Assembly: GCF_013520865.1 (NCBI RefSeq)
Contig: NZ_JACDXJ010000001.1
Location: 2,595,001 to 2,659,000, forward strand
Source: Microvirga mediterraneensis
GTDB lineage: Bacteria; Pseudomonadota; Alphaproteobacteria; Rhizobiales; Beijerinckiaceae
DNA: 64,000 nucleotides
Reading direction: 5' to 3'
Under the pieces are notes generated by a model that was not told the DNA's origin, made no database searches, and worked only from the letters and a program-made list of their open reading frames with translations. Position 1 is the stretch's first letter; each line of letters begins with the position of its first letter. This document shows positions 34,184 through 43,843 of this stretch, in pieces. The position numbers and the translations under genes are program-made.

Positions 34184-36607
34184 ATGCCCAAGAAATCAAA
34201 GAACCTTGTCAGCCTCAATCATCTGCCGGGAATCCTCCTAGCTAGCGAGGCCGAATGCGAGCGTTGGATCGAAGCCGGGCTCATTCCGGTGGCCGAGCGG
34301 CGGATGTTCCAGAAGCGTGGGCGCACTTTCGAGGCCCCCATGTTCGACCCGGAAGTGGTCGCGCAGCTTGCGGGAGAGGTGCCGGCATGGCGGGAACAGG
34401 GTGGCGAGACGTTGAAGAGCGGCTCCCGTTCTTCCCGGAGCGGCAGTGAACAGCAGCCTCTGGACGATGCCGCCCACCGGCGTCGGCAGAGTATCCTCGC
34501 GCCGGTCCGGCGGAACACCGGACTCTACATCGCCGAGGACATCCGCCGGATCGAGAAGGGCCCATGGAAACCCGAGCGCGTCTTTGCGGGCTATCGGGCC
34601 GTGTTCAGTAAGCCGATGCAGATCCTGCCGGACAGCGCTCCCGTTGACATCGTCGTCGAGTATTCCTTTGCGGAACCTCTCGAGGTGGCGGCGGTGGTGC
34701 TTGCGCCCGCGCGCGTGGAACGCACGGAACTTGCGGCGGCGTCGGACGCCCTCGAAGCCAGGGTTGTCGCGCTGCGCGACGCCGTGTTCGAGGCCTGCGA
34801 GCAGGAGCTGGAGAGCTGGCGCGACGAGCTCGATACCTATCTCGATGCCTACGAAGATGCGGGTGAGCGCCAGGCGATCCTCGGCGGCATTCAGGCCGCT
34901 ATCGAAAAGCTCGACCGCATCCAGGCGACGGACAAGGGCGGGCCGGCAGGCGTGGGCCGCAGATTGCGCCAGAAGCTCGACGATTACCGCTCCAAGGCGG
35001 CCGCGAGACGGCTCCGGCACCTCCGCGAAGCGCAGATCCGCGAAGCCTCGGGCTACGAGCGCTATGCGGCCATCTTTCCGGTCGCCCGTTCCCTCAACCG
35101 CCGTTTCGTTTTCCTCGCCGGCCCGACCAATTCGGGCAAGACCCATGAGGCTCTCAAACTGGCCGGGGAGGCGGAGACCGCCGAGATCCTGTCGCCTCTG
35201 CGGCTCCTCGCGCTCGAACATTATGAACGCCTGAGTGGAGACGGTTTCGCAGCCGGCATGATCACGGGCGAGGAGCGGGTTCTGCCGGAAGGCGCGACCC
35301 ATATCGCCCGGACGATCGAGACGCTCGATCTGCACCGGGTCGTGGACGTCTGCGTGATCGACGAGGTTCAGATGCTCGGCGATCCGAGCCGCGGCTGGGC
35401 CTGGACACAGGCCATGATCGGGGCGCCCGCGAGGCTCGTGGTGCTGACCGGCGCGCCGGAGGCGATCCCACTCGTCGAGCCCCTGCTCGCCATGACCGGC
35501 GAGCCGCTGGAGGTGAAGATCCTCAAGCGCAGGGGCAAGCTGCGCGTGGAAGGCGTCTCGGCCAATCTCAACAAGCTCACGCGCGGGGACGCCGTCGTGG
35601 TTTTTACCCGCCGCGCCGTGCACGACCTGCGCACGCGTCTCGTGGCGGCGGGGCGCACGGTCGCCACCGTGTATGGCGCTCTCGGGCCCGAAGTTCGCCG
35701 CGCCGAGGCCGCGCGCTTCCGCAATGGCGAGGCGGAGATCCTTGTGGCGACCGATGCCATCGGCATGGGCTTGAACATCGGGCCGCTGAGGAGAGTGGTC
35801 TTCTCGACCCTGCGCAAGTTCGACGGCGTGCGCGAGCGCCAGCTCACGGCCATGGAGATCAAGCAGATCGCCGGCCGGGCAGGGCGCTTCGGCCACCATG
35901 ACGAAGGGCTCGTAACGGCGCTGCCGGATGCGGGCGCTTACGCGCAGGTCGAAGCCATCGTTCGCAATGCGCTCAATGGCGATGCCGCGAAGCTGCGGGG
36001 CAAGGCTTATGTCCGCCCGAACCAGGAGACGGTGCTGTCCGCAAGCGAGGTGCTGCAGACGGATCGCCTCGGCCGCGTGCTGCGCCACCTGTACGACACG
36101 CTCGTTGCCGGCCACCCGGATCTGCGCATGGCTGACATGGACGAGATGATCGAGCTCGCGACGCTCCTCGACACGGTCGACATGCCGATCCTCGACCGGT
36201 TGTCCTATGCGATGGCGCCGGTCGATGGGCGCGAGCAGCTGGCGGTCGAACTGCTTCTCGAATGGGCGCGGCAGCACGCCCGTGACGGGCGGGTCCAGGC
36301 TCCGGATTTCGGCGTGAACGCGGATCTCCTGAAGCTCGAGGCGCGCGTGAAGATCGCGACCAGCTGGCTCTGGTTGGCCCAGCGCTATCCGGCCGTGTTC
36401 GAGGATGTGGAGGCGGTTGTCGACTTGCGCGCGAGTCTCAACGCCAAGATCGAAGAGAAGTTGGTTGCGACCTCCGTATCCCATCGGCGCAAGCCGGACG
36501 AGAAGGCCCGGCGCGACAGGGGAAAGAAGCCGCATAAGCAGCGCAAGAATCGACGCGGCTGGGCCGATGCTGGGGAGGCCGAGCCTTCCCGCGTGAGAAG
36601 GCGGTAG
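34184..36607 (+). CDS. SUV3-like ATP-dependent RNA helicase
   Basis: 807 residues. It resembles the helicase of the mitochondrial degradosome (SUPV3L1). The helicase core starts near residue 300: Walker A GPTNSGKT (313-320), DEVQ at 393-396, the arginine-finger motif QIAGRAGRFG near 565, and a SUV3-type C-terminal region. The N-terminal 290 residues are a poorly conserved charged extension with a Ser/Arg-rich linker (78-90). The C-terminus is basic (RKPDEKARRDRGKKPHKQRK), fit for RNA contact. It is expected to unwind RNA during decay, probably with an exonuclease encoded elsewhere. Confidence 0.88.
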   Translation: MPKKSKNLVSLNHLPGILLASEAECERWIEAGLIPVAERRMFQKRGRTFEAPMFDPEVVAQLAGEVPAWREQGGETLKSGSRSSRSGSEQQPLDDAAHRRRQSILAPVRRNTGLYIAEDIRRIEKGPWKPERVFAGYRAVFSKPMQILPDSAPVDIVVEYSFAEPLEVAAVVLAPARVERTELAAASDALEARVVALRDAVFEACEQELESWRDELDTYLDAYEDAGERQAILGGIQAAIEKLDRIQATDKGGPAGVGRRLRQKLDDYRSKAAARRLRHLREAQIREASGYERYAAIFPVARSLNRRFVFLAGPTNSGKTHEALKLAGEAETAEILSPLRLLALEHYERLSGDGFAAGMITGEERVLPEGATHIARTIETLDLHRVVDVCVIDEVQMLGDPSRGWAWTQAMIGAPARLVVLTGAPEAIPLVEPLLAMTGEPLEVKILKRRGKLRVEGVSANLNKLTRGDAVVVFTRRAVHDLRTRLVAAGRTVATVYGALGPEVRRAEAARFRNGEAEILVATDAIGMGLNIGPLRRVVFSTLRKFDGVRERQLTAMEIKQIAGRAGRFGHHDEGLVTALPDAGAYAQVEAIVRNALNGDAAKLRGKAYVRPNQETVLSASEVLQTDRLGRVLRHLYDTLVAGHPDLRMADMDEMIELATLLDTVDMPILDRLSYAMAPVDGREQLAVELLLEWARQHARDGRVQAPDFGVNADLLKLEARVKIATSWLWLAQRYPAVFEDVEAVVDLRASLNAKIEEKLVATSVSHRRKPDEKARRDRGKKPHKQRKNRRGWADAGEAEPSRVRRR

Positions 36608-36610
36608 TCC

Positions 36611-37780
36611 TCAGACCGCAAGCTCCTGTTCCACGAGCGCAATCCAGAAGGCGACGCCGGTCGGGATCGCGTCGTCGTTGAAATCGTACGCCGTGTTGTG
36701 ATGGAGCGCTCCATCGACGGCGGGGCCGTTTCCGAGCCAGACATAGGCGCCGGGCGCGGCCTCTCCGAAGAAGGCGAAATCGTCTCCGGCCGTCGAGGGC
36801 TCGAAATCCGTCACCACTTTGGATCCGCACACGGCCCGCGCGGCCTTGAGTGCGCGCGCCGTTGCATCCGCATGATTGACGACCGGCGGAATGCGACGGT
36901 GGAATTCGTATGAGACTTCGATGCCGAACATCGCGGCGACGCCCTGCGCCAGCCGCGCGATTTCCACTTCGAGCTGATCGCGCACTTGCGCGGAATAAGC
37001 CCGTGCCGTTCCGCCGATTTCCACGATATCGGGAATGACGTTGAGCGCCCGGGGATCACCCGCCTGAATGGAGCAGGCGCTCACGACGGCGGGCTGCAAC
37101 GGATTGACCACCCGTCCGACAATGGTCTGCAGGGCGGAGAGGAAATGCCCGCTCGCCGTGATCGGGTCCTTGCCGAGATGCGGCTTGGCGCCGTGGGTGC
37201 CGACACCCTTGAACGTCACAAACCATGTATCGGACGAAGCCAGCTGGGGGCCTGCCGTCACAGCCATCTCGTTGACCGCCAAGCCGGGCATGTTGTGCAG
37301 GCCATAGACCGCGTCGCAGGGAAATAGGTCGAAAAGCCCATCCTCGACCATCTTCTTCGCCCCGCCACGCCCTTCCTCCGCCGGTTGGAAGATGAAATGG
37401 ACGGTGCCTGAGAAGTTGCGGGTGCGGGCCAGGTGCCGGGCCGCTCCGAGCAGCAGGGTCGTATGCCCATCATGACCGCAGGCATGCATCTTGCCGGCGA
37501 ATTTCGACTTGTAGGGACGCTCTGCCTGCTCCGGCATGGCGAGCGCGTCCATGTCGGCGCGAAGGCCGATGGTTCGTGTGCCGTTGCCCGCTCGAAGAGT
37601 GCCGACGACACCGGTCTTGCCCAATCCCCGATGCACGCTTACGCCCGCCTCTTCCAGGAGTGAGGCGACGATCCCGCTCGTGCGCTCCTCTTCGAAACCC
37701 AGCTCCGGATGAGCATGCAGGTCTTGGCGAAGGTTGCGCAGGAATGGTAGGTCCGCCTGGATGAGGTCCGGAAGGGGCAT
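36611..37780 (-). CDS. M20-family amidohydrolase (hippurate hydrolase-like)
   Basis: 389 residues from ATG 37780. A zinc-dependent M20D aminoacylase/carboxypeptidase. Conserved metal region: HAHPELGFEE near the N-terminus, then ADMDAL and MHACGHDGHTT, FIFQPAEEGRGG, and LHNMPG. A dimerisation (lid) domain occupies about residues 185-300. The likely substrates are N-acyl amino acids; the exact one is unclear. It is convergent with the helicase (3 bases apart) and divergent from the phosphoribosyltransferase, 98 bases away. An in-frame extension upstream was rejected for lack of a ribosome site. Confidence 0.9.
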   Translation of the reverse strand: MPLPDLIQADLPFLRNLRQDLHAHPELGFEEERTSGIVASLLEEAGVSVHRGLGKTGVVGTLRAGNGTRTIGLRADMDALAMPEQAERPYKSKFAGKMHACGHDGHTTLLLGAARHLARTRNFSGTVHFIFQPAEEGRGGAKKMVEDGLFDLFPCDAVYGLHNMPGLAVNEMAVTAGPQLASSDTWFVTFKGVGTHGAKPHLGKDPITASGHFLSALQTIVGRVVNPLQPAVVSACSIQAGDPRALNVIPDIVEIGGTARAYSAQVRDQLEVEIARLAQGVAAMFGIEVSYEFHRRIPPVVNHADATARALKAARAVCGSKVVTDFEPSTAGDDFAFFGEAAPGAYVWLGNGPAVDGALHHNTAYDFNDDAIPTGVAFWIALVEQELAV

Positions 37781-37878
37781 TGCGCTGTCATCCTGATAGG
37801 GTTGGTGAAGCGTGTTCGATAGCGCGATGGCGGCCGGGTCACAATCGTTCAGTGCCGTCAGATTGGAAGATGTGAGCC

Positions 37879-38565
37879 ATGCAGCCCCATGATTTCTGGC
37901 AGGAGATTCATCCGCCCCGCACCTTCGAGCGGCTGCCGGATGGCGGGCATCGTGGCTTCTTTCCCGCCGAGTTTGAGGATGGGCGCCAGCTGTGCCTTCC
38001 GATCCGTGAATTGGCCGATGGGGAACATGCCCTTGCATCCCTCATCATCAACCAGGCCGGTTTCGCTGTCGAAGAGGCGCTGTGCGCCAGCCTCGCCGAG
38101 AAGGTCCGCGCCTTCGACCCGGAGGTGGTGATCGGGTTGCCGACCCTCGGTCTCACGCTGGCGCGCGGCACGGCGAAAAGGCTCGGGCACAGCCGCTACG
38201 TCCCGTTCGGGACATCGCGCAAGTTCTGGTATCGGGAGGAGTTCTCGGTCCCGATGAGTTCAATCACCAGCCCCGAGCAGGTGAAGCGCCTGTATCTCGA
38301 TCCGCGCATGCTGCCGCTGATCGAGAACCGGCGGGTGCTGCTCGTGGATGATGTGATCAGCAGCGGTCGCTCCATCGTCGCGGCCTTGAAGCTGCTCGAG
38401 ACCTGCGGGATCAGTCCGGTGGCCATCGGAGCGGCGATGCTGCAGACGAATGCCTGGGAGGAGCCGGTTTCAGCCATCTATTCCCATTCGCCGGACCGGG
38501 TGGCAGGGGTTCTTCGCACTCCGCGCCTGAAGCGGGCGCCGGCTGGCGGATGGCTTCCTGAATAA
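37879..38565 (+). CDS. Phosphoribosyltransferase-family protein
   Basis: 228 residues with the PRPP-binding loop RVLLVDDVISSGRSIVAAL at about 152-170, the hallmark of type I phosphoribosyltransferases. The N-terminal half lacks the hood of known purine or pyrimidine enzymes, though GLPTLGLTLARGTAKRLG precedes. It might salvage a base or act on another acceptor. It lies 190 bases upstream of the purine/nucleoside-type ABC operon, so a purine-salvage role is plausible but unproven. Confidence 0.8.
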   Translation: MQPHDFWQEIHPPRTFERLPDGGHRGFFPAEFEDGRQLCLPIRELADGEHALASLIINQAGFAVEEALCASLAEKVRAFDPEVVIGLPTLGLTLARGTAKRLGHSRYVPFGTSRKFWYREEFSVPMSSITSPEQVKRLYLDPRMLPLIENRRVLLVDDVISSGRSIVAALKLLETCGISPVAIGAAMLQTNAWEEPVSAIYSHSPDRVAGVLRTPRLKRAPAGGWLPE

Positions 38566-38753
38566 CCACCTCGATTCTGCGAGTTTTTTGGGCATAAAAA
38601 ATCATCTGGAGAGCAGAGTCATCAGCCAGCGGGGCTTCCCCGTGCCCATGGTTGTGTTAATGCGTGGTGCCGATAGGGCAGTGATTGTCCCCGTAAAGGG
38701 TATCGGCATCAATATCCTCGGCTGTGAAACAATGGAACGCAGGAGATTCTGAC

Positions 38754-39794
38754 ATGGTAGGGCGTTGGCGCAAACCGGTTGCGGGCATGGTATTGGCTCT
38801 GGCGGCATTGTCCGCGGCTCCCGCCATGGCGCAGAACAAGACCCTTACGATCTCCTGGTGGGGCTTCAACGGCGACAAGCTGGAAGAAATCATCCTCAAG
38901 CCGTTCCGCGCCCAATGCGGATGCGATCTGGTCTTTGAGACGGGCAACAACGCCGACCGCCTGAACAAGATCAAGATCCGCGGCGGCGGAGGCGTCGATG
39001 TCGTCTACCTGACAGACAGCTATTCGCAGCTCGGCATCCAGGAAGGCCTGTTCCAGCCGGTTGATCGCGCGAAGGTTCCCAATATCAACGGCATCTACGA
39101 TATCGCCAAGGAGCCTCAGGGCAAGTTCGGTCCGGCCTACACCGTCGGCCGCGTCGGCATCATCTATGACAGCGCCAAGGTCTCGACGCCGATCACCTCC
39201 TGGAACGACCTGTGGCGGGATGATCTCAAGCGCCGCGTCTCTCTGCCCGGCATCACCACGACGGCCGGCCCGATGACGGTTCTGGTCGCTGCCGGCAAGG
39301 CCGGCGTCGATCCCTACAAGGACGAGAGCGCGGCCTTCAAAGCTCTCGAGCAGCTGAAGCCCAACGTCGTGAAGAACTACAACACCGGCTCGGAGCTCGT
39401 GAACCTGTTCTCGACCGGCGAAGTCTCGGTCGCCATGGCGCAGGACTTCACCCTCACTCAGATCCAGGCCGCCGTGCCGACGGTCCGGTGGGCCGAGCTG
39501 AAGGAGGGCGATTACGCCACCCTCAACACGGTGAACATCGCCAAGGGCGCGGCCAATCCCGAGCTGGCGCACCAGTTCATCAACTTCATCCTCGACCCCA
39601 AGATCCAGCAGACGCTGGCCGAGCGCGGCGTGGACGCACCCGTCGCCACCGCCGTGCAGCTGACGCCAGAACAGGCCTCCCGCTGGACCTATGGCCAGAA
39701 GATGATCTCGTCGCTCAGGCGCCTCGACTACGAGAAGATGAATGCGGCCAAGACCGACTGGCTCGATGCCTGGAGCGAGGTCTTCGGGAAGTAA
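38754..39794 (+). CDS. ABC transporter substrate-binding protein (spermidine/putrescine family)
   Basis: 346 residues. A signal peptide (MVGRWRKPVAGMVLALAA, cut after AMA) exports it to the periplasm. The mature part is a SBP_bac-type protein with TLTISWWGFNGDKLEEIILK at its start and the usual two-lobe alpha/beta order. AGGAG precedes ATG 38754. It is the first gene of a five-gene run with two permeases, the ATPase and a deaminase. Although the family is often called polyamine-type, neighbouring deaminases and a nucleoside hydrolase suggest a nucleobase or nucleoside ligand. Confidence 0.88.
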   Translation: MVGRWRKPVAGMVLALAALSAAPAMAQNKTLTISWWGFNGDKLEEIILKPFRAQCGCDLVFETGNNADRLNKIKIRGGGGVDVVYLTDSYSQLGIQEGLFQPVDRAKVPNINGIYDIAKEPQGKFGPAYTVGRVGIIYDSAKVSTPITSWNDLWRDDLKRRVSLPGITTTAGPMTVLVAAGKAGVDPYKDESAAFKALEQLKPNVVKNYNTGSELVNLFSTGEVSVAMAQDFTLTQIQAAVPTVRWAELKEGDYATLNTVNIAKGAANPELAHQFINFILDPKIQQTLAERGVDAPVATAVQLTPEQASRWTYGQKMISSLRRLDYEKMNAAKTDWLDAWSEVFGK

Positions 39795-39804
39795 CCCTGC
39801 CATC

Positions 39805-40653
39805 ATGACAGCAAGACATTTCTGGCGCCCGAGCGGCGCAACCGGGTGGGCGCTGACCGCGCCTGCCACTTTCGCCGTGATCGGTTTCCTGGTCGTGCCC
39901 ATCGGGGCTGTGATCGCCGGGACGTTCATGGATCCTCGTGGGGTCTTTGCTCCCTACATCTCCTATTTCAACAGCGGCTTCCGCACGACCGTCCTGTTCC
40001 GGACGCTGCAGATTTCGGCCCTGACGACGGTCATCTCCCTGATCTTCGGCTTCATGACGGCCTATGTGGTGTCGCGGGCGCCGGGCAAGGTGAAGAGCCT
40101 GCTCATCGTCGCGGCGGTCTTTCCGCTCCTCACCGGCGTCGTGGTCCGTGCCTTTGCGTGGCTCATCATCCTGGGCCGCAACGGCATCCTGAACCAGACC
40201 CTTCTGGCGCTCGGCATCATCAACGAGCCGCTCGAGATGCTCTATACGCAAGGCGCCGTCATCGTCGGCATGGTGTATCTCTTCGTGCCGCTCATGGTCC
40301 TGTCGCTGGTGGGCGTCCTGGAGAACATTCCGAAGGACGTGCTTCAGGCATCCTCGTCCCTCGGCGCCTCGCCTGTGGCGACCTTCTGGCAGGTGTTGAT
40401 GCCGCTCGCGGTGCCGGGGCTCATCGTCGGCGCCGTGCTGGTCTTCACCGGCAGCTTCACAGCCTACGCCACTCCGCAGCTTCTCGGCGGTGAACGCCAG
40501 ACCGTTCTCGCGACGCTGCTTCAGCAGCGCGCCATGGTGTCTTTCGACTGGGTCGGCGCCTCGACCATCGCGGCGATCATGACGGTGATCACCATCACCA
40601 TCGTCCTCGCCATGAGCCACATCGCCCGCCGCATCAACCCCATGGCCACGTGA
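39805..40653 (+). CDS. ABC transporter permease (PotB-like)
   Basis: 282 residues with six membrane helices and the binding-protein-dependent permease signature near residue 180-205 (LQASSSLGASPVATFWQVLM, the EAA-type loop contacting the ATPase). ATG 39805 is chosen, 10 bases after the binding-protein stop; a longer frame lacks support. The stop overlaps the next ATG (TGATG), as expected for stoichiometric partner permeases. Confidence 0.88.
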   Translation: MTARHFWRPSGATGWALTAPATFAVIGFLVVPIGAVIAGTFMDPRGVFAPYISYFNSGFRTTVLFRTLQISALTTVISLIFGFMTAYVVSRAPGKVKSLLIVAAVFPLLTGVVVRAFAWLIILGRNGILNQTLLALGIINEPLEMLYTQGAVIVGMVYLFVPLMVLSLVGVLENIPKDVLQASSSLGASPVATFWQVLMPLAVPGLIVGAVLVFTGSFTAYATPQLLGGERQTVLATLLQQRAMVSFDWVGASTIAAIMTVITITIVLAMSHIARRINPMAT

Positions 40654-41441
40654 TGTCCTACAGACCTCATCCCCTCCTCATTGTCGTCACGGCACTGGTC
40701 TATCTCTTCCTGATGGTGCCGCTCGTCATCGTGGTCGGCGCGGCGCTGAGCGACACGACATACCTGACCTTCCCGCCGCAGGGGCTGTCCTTGCGCTGGT
40801 TCACGAACATCTTCGAGATCAGCGCTTTCCGGCGGACCATCGTCACCAGCCTGCAGATCGCCTTCCTGGGCACGATGATCGCGCTCCTGATCGGCATTCC
40901 GGCCGCCTATGCCCTCAACCGATTCCGGGTCGAGCTGCCGAAATGGCTCGGCACCCTGTTCGTGCTGCCGATCCTGGTACCCGAGATCGTATTCGGCTTC
41001 GCCCTGCTGAAATCGTTCACGGTCGGCACGGGAGCGCCGATCTTCCTGGCGCTGCTCATCGGGCACACGCTCATCGTGCTGCCCTATGTGGTACGGGTGA
41101 TCAGCGCCAGCCTAGCATCCTTCGACTTTTCCATCGAGGAGGCTGCGATCAGCCTCGGCAGCGCGCCGGTGAAGACCTTCTTCACCATTGTCCTGCCGAA
41201 TGTCAGGGGAGGGGTGATTGCGGCGTTCATTCTCGCCTTCATCACGTCGCTCAACGACGTGTCGGTATCTCTCTTCCTGACCGGACCGGGCATCAGCACC
41301 CTGCCGATCCAGATCCTGGCGCATGTGGAGCAGTTCTTCGACCCGACCGTCGCGTCCGTCTCCGTCCTTCTGATGTTCCTCACCGTGGCCGTCATGGCCA
41401 TCGTCGAGCGGACACTCGGCCTCACCTTTCTTGCGAAGTAA
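40653..41441 (+). CDS. ABC transporter permease (PotC-like)
   Basis: 262 residues, six membrane helices. The EAA-type loop FSIEEAAISLGSAPVKTFF (about residues 157-175) is very typical. It pairs with the preceding permease to form the channel. The start ATG lies within the upstream stop; a GTG 3 bases earlier is an alternative. Six bases separate its stop from the ATPase gene. Confidence 0.88.
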   Translation: MSYRPHPLLIVVTALVYLFLMVPLVIVVGAALSDTTYLTFPPQGLSLRWFTNIFEISAFRRTIVTSLQIAFLGTMIALLIGIPAAYALNRFRVELPKWLGTLFVLPILVPEIVFGFALLKSFTVGTGAPIFLALLIGHTLIVLPYVVRVISASLASFDFSIEEAAISLGSAPVKTFFTIVLPNVRGGVIAAFILAFITSLNDVSVSLFLTGPGISTLPIQILAHVEQFFDPTVASVSVLLMFLTVAVMAIVERTLGLTFLAK

Positions 41442-41447
41442 TTTGCC

Positions 41448-42512
41448 GTGACACAGCCTCTCGATATCAACGCCGTTTCCGCCCATTACGGAACGACCAA
41501 GGTTCTCGAAGACCTTTCGCTCTCGGTCCAGGCAGGCGAACTCGTGTCGCTTCTCGGAGCCAGCGGCTGCGGCAAGACCACCACCCTGCGCCTCATCGCC
41601 GGGTTCCTGTCGCCGACCAGCGGATCGATTTCGCTGGGCGGGCGCGACCTGACGCGGCTGCCGACCCATAAGCGCGACATCGGCCTCGTCTTCCAGAACT
41701 ATGCCCTGTTCCCGCATCTGTCGGTCCTCGATAACGTGGCCTTCGGCCTCAAGCAGCGGGGCATTGCCCCGGCCGAGCGCCGCAAGCGGGCTGTCGCCAT
41801 GCTGGAGCGCGTCGGGCTCGCAGCCCTGGCCGATCGCGCGCCGGGAGCCCTCTCGGGCGGGCAGAAGCAGCGCGTGGCGCTCGCGCGAGCCCTCGTGATC
41901 GAGCCGCCGCTTCTGATGTTCGACGAGCCGCTCTCCAACCTCGACGCCAAGCTCAGGGTCGACATGCGCGTCGAGATCCGCCAGCTGCAACGCGCCAACG
42001 GTACGACCTCGGTCTATGTCACGCACGACCAGGAGGAGGCGTTCTCGATCTCCGACCGGGTCGCCATCATGAATGCCGGGCGGCTCATGCAGTTCGACAG
42101 GCCGGAGGTACTCTACAGGCGCCCGGCCAATACCTTCGTGGCCCGTTTCGTCGGTTTCGAGAACGTCATTCCGTTCAAGGTGGTGGCGCGGGACGGCGAC
42201 GAGGTGACGGTGGAAGCCGCCGGGATGCGGCTGCGCCTTTCGCAAAGCCTGTTCGGCGCCATTCCCGATACGTTCCTGCTCGCCACGCGGCCCGATGGCC
42301 TGATGGTTTCGGCCGATGCAACTGCCGATGGACTATCGGCTCGGCTGGGTTTGCGAACCTATCTCGGCCGCGCCTATCAATATCAGTGCGAGACGGCGGC
42401 CGGTCCCCTCATCGCCAATGGCAGCCTCACGAACCCGTTGAAATCGGGCAGCAATGTGAAGCTCGTGCCGGTGCCGGAGCAATGCACGATCCTGGCGTCC
42501 GAGGTAGACTGA
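41448..42512 (+). CDS. ABC transporter ATPase (PotA-like)
   Basis: 354 residues from a GTG start. Walker A GASGCGKTTT (residues 37-46), Q-loop FQNYALFPHLSV, signature LSGGQKQRVALARAL, and Walker B LLMFDEPLSNLDAK mark a canonical importer ATPase. The C-terminal 110 residues form a TOBE-type domain seen in polyamine and similar importers. It ends two bases before the amidohydrolase ATG, so transport and base processing are encoded in one transcript. Confidence 0.93.
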   Translation: MTQPLDINAVSAHYGTTKVLEDLSLSVQAGELVSLLGASGCGKTTTLRLIAGFLSPTSGSISLGGRDLTRLPTHKRDIGLVFQNYALFPHLSVLDNVAFGLKQRGIAPAERRKRAVAMLERVGLAALADRAPGALSGGQKQRVALARALVIEPPLLMFDEPLSNLDAKLRVDMRVEIRQLQRANGTTSVYVTHDQEEAFSISDRVAIMNAGRLMQFDRPEVLYRRPANTFVARFVGFENVIPFKVVARDGDEVTVEAAGMRLRLSQSLFGAIPDTFLLATRPDGLMVSADATADGLSARLGLRTYLGRAYQYQCETAAGPLIANGSLTNPLKSGSNVKLVPVPEQCTILASEVD

Positions 42513-42514
42513 CG

Positions 42515-43840
42515 ATGGCTGCGATCCTCATCCAGAATGCCTGCCTGCTCCCAATTGACGAGGCCATGAGTGTCATCGATCGGGGATGGGTTCATGTCGA
42601 GAACGGCTCGATTCAGGCCGTCGGCTCCGGCGAGCCGCCGCGGATCGATGACGCCGAAATCATCGACGTGGATGGCGATGTGATCATGCCCGGCATGGTC
42701 AATCCCCATGCCCATCTGGCGATGACCTTGTTCCGCGGTCTCGGCGAAGACGTGGACGACCGGTTGTTTCGTTATGTTCTGCCCATGGAGCGCAAGTTCG
42801 TCTCGCCCGAGATGGTGCGCGTGGGCACGCTTCTCGGAGCGCTCGAATCCATCGAGGCCGGCGTCACCACCATCGCCGACATGTACTATTACGAGACGGA
42901 GGTCGGGCGGGCCCTGGATCAGGCCGGTTTGCGCGGCGTGGTCGGCCAGACCCTCGCGACCTTCGACCCGCCGGATCACAAGAGCATCGATCAGGGCTTC
43001 GCCCTCGTCGAGGAACTCGTCGCCGAGTTCTCCGGCCATGAGCGGATCGTGCCGTCCATCGCGCCACACGCTCCCTATTCGACCGACATCGACGTGATGG
43101 CCCGGGTCGCCCTTTGGGCGGAGGCCCATCCGGACGTTCCGGTGCAGCTCCACCTCGCCGAGATGGACAGCGAGATGGAATGGTGCCGGAAGAACCACGG
43201 TCTCCGGCCTGTTGGTGTCGTCGAGAAAGCGGGGCTGCTGCGCCCGGGCCTGATCGCCGCGCATTGCCTGCATATCGATCCGTTCGAGATCGAGCGGATG
43301 GCGAAGGCGGATGTGCGGGTGGCCCACAATGCCCGCTCGAACGCGAAGGCGGGGCGCGGCATCGCGCCCGTCGAGGCCATGCGCGCCGCCGGTATCAAGG
43401 TCGGCATCGCCACCGACGGGCCGATGAGCGGCAACACCCTCGACCTGTTCAGCCAGTTCGGCCCCGTCTCCATGTTCCAGAAGCTGCTCGGCCATAGCCG
43501 CAAGCCCATGCCGGCCGCTCAGGTTATCCGCATGGCGACTCTGGAAGGCGCTCAGGTGCTCGGCCTCGACAGCCGCATCGGCTCGCTCGAGCCGGGCAAG
43601 CAGGCCGACCTCATCCGCATCGACCTGTCGGCTCCGCGCATGCAGCCGGTCTACGACATCTACGCCACGCTCGTGTTCTCCGCGATGCCGGTCGACGTGC
43701 GGGACGTGATGGTCGGCGGACGCTGGATCATGCGGGGGCGCAACGTCGAGAGCCTGGAACGCAGGAAGATCCTGCGCGATGCGGGCCAGATCGCGACGGC
43801 GTTCAAGGCCGAGATGGCCAGGATCGACGCCGCCGGGTGA
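42515..43840 (+). CDS. Amidohydrolase, MtaD/TrzN-type deaminase
   Basis: 441 residues, a metal-dependent TIM-barrel hydrolase of the TRZ/ATZ group, which includes MTA/SAH deaminases. HxH metal motif at His65/His67 (NPHAHL), further ligands in VQLHLAEMD and AHCLHID, and Asp in ATDGPMSG. A beta-sandwich surrounds the barrel at both ends. It probably deaminates an adenine- or guanine-like nucleoside or base. It is the last gene of the ABC operon and convergent with the adenine-deaminase-like gene, 3 bases away. Confidence 0.88.
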   Translation: MAAILIQNACLLPIDEAMSVIDRGWVHVENGSIQAVGSGEPPRIDDAEIIDVDGDVIMPGMVNPHAHLAMTLFRGLGEDVDDRLFRYVLPMERKFVSPEMVRVGTLLGALESIEAGVTTIADMYYYETEVGRALDQAGLRGVVGQTLATFDPPDHKSIDQGFALVEELVAEFSGHERIVPSIAPHAPYSTDIDVMARVALWAEAHPDVPVQLHLAEMDSEMEWCRKNHGLRPVGVVEKAGLLRPGLIAAHCLHIDPFEIERMAKADVRVAHNARSNAKAGRGIAPVEAMRAAGIKVGIATDGPMSGNTLDLFSQFGPVSMFQKLLGHSRKPMPAAQVIRMATLEGAQVLGLDSRIGSLEPGKQADLIRIDLSAPRMQPVYDIYATLVFSAMPVDVRDVMVGGRWIMRGRNVESLERRKILRDAGQIATAFKAEMARIDAAG

Positions 43841-43843
43841 TCC

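Noticed and set aside
34238..36535. 765-residue antisense frame opposite the SUV3-like helicase
   Set aside because: High GC third-position bias creates long shadow frames; the helicase motifs are intact on the plus strand.
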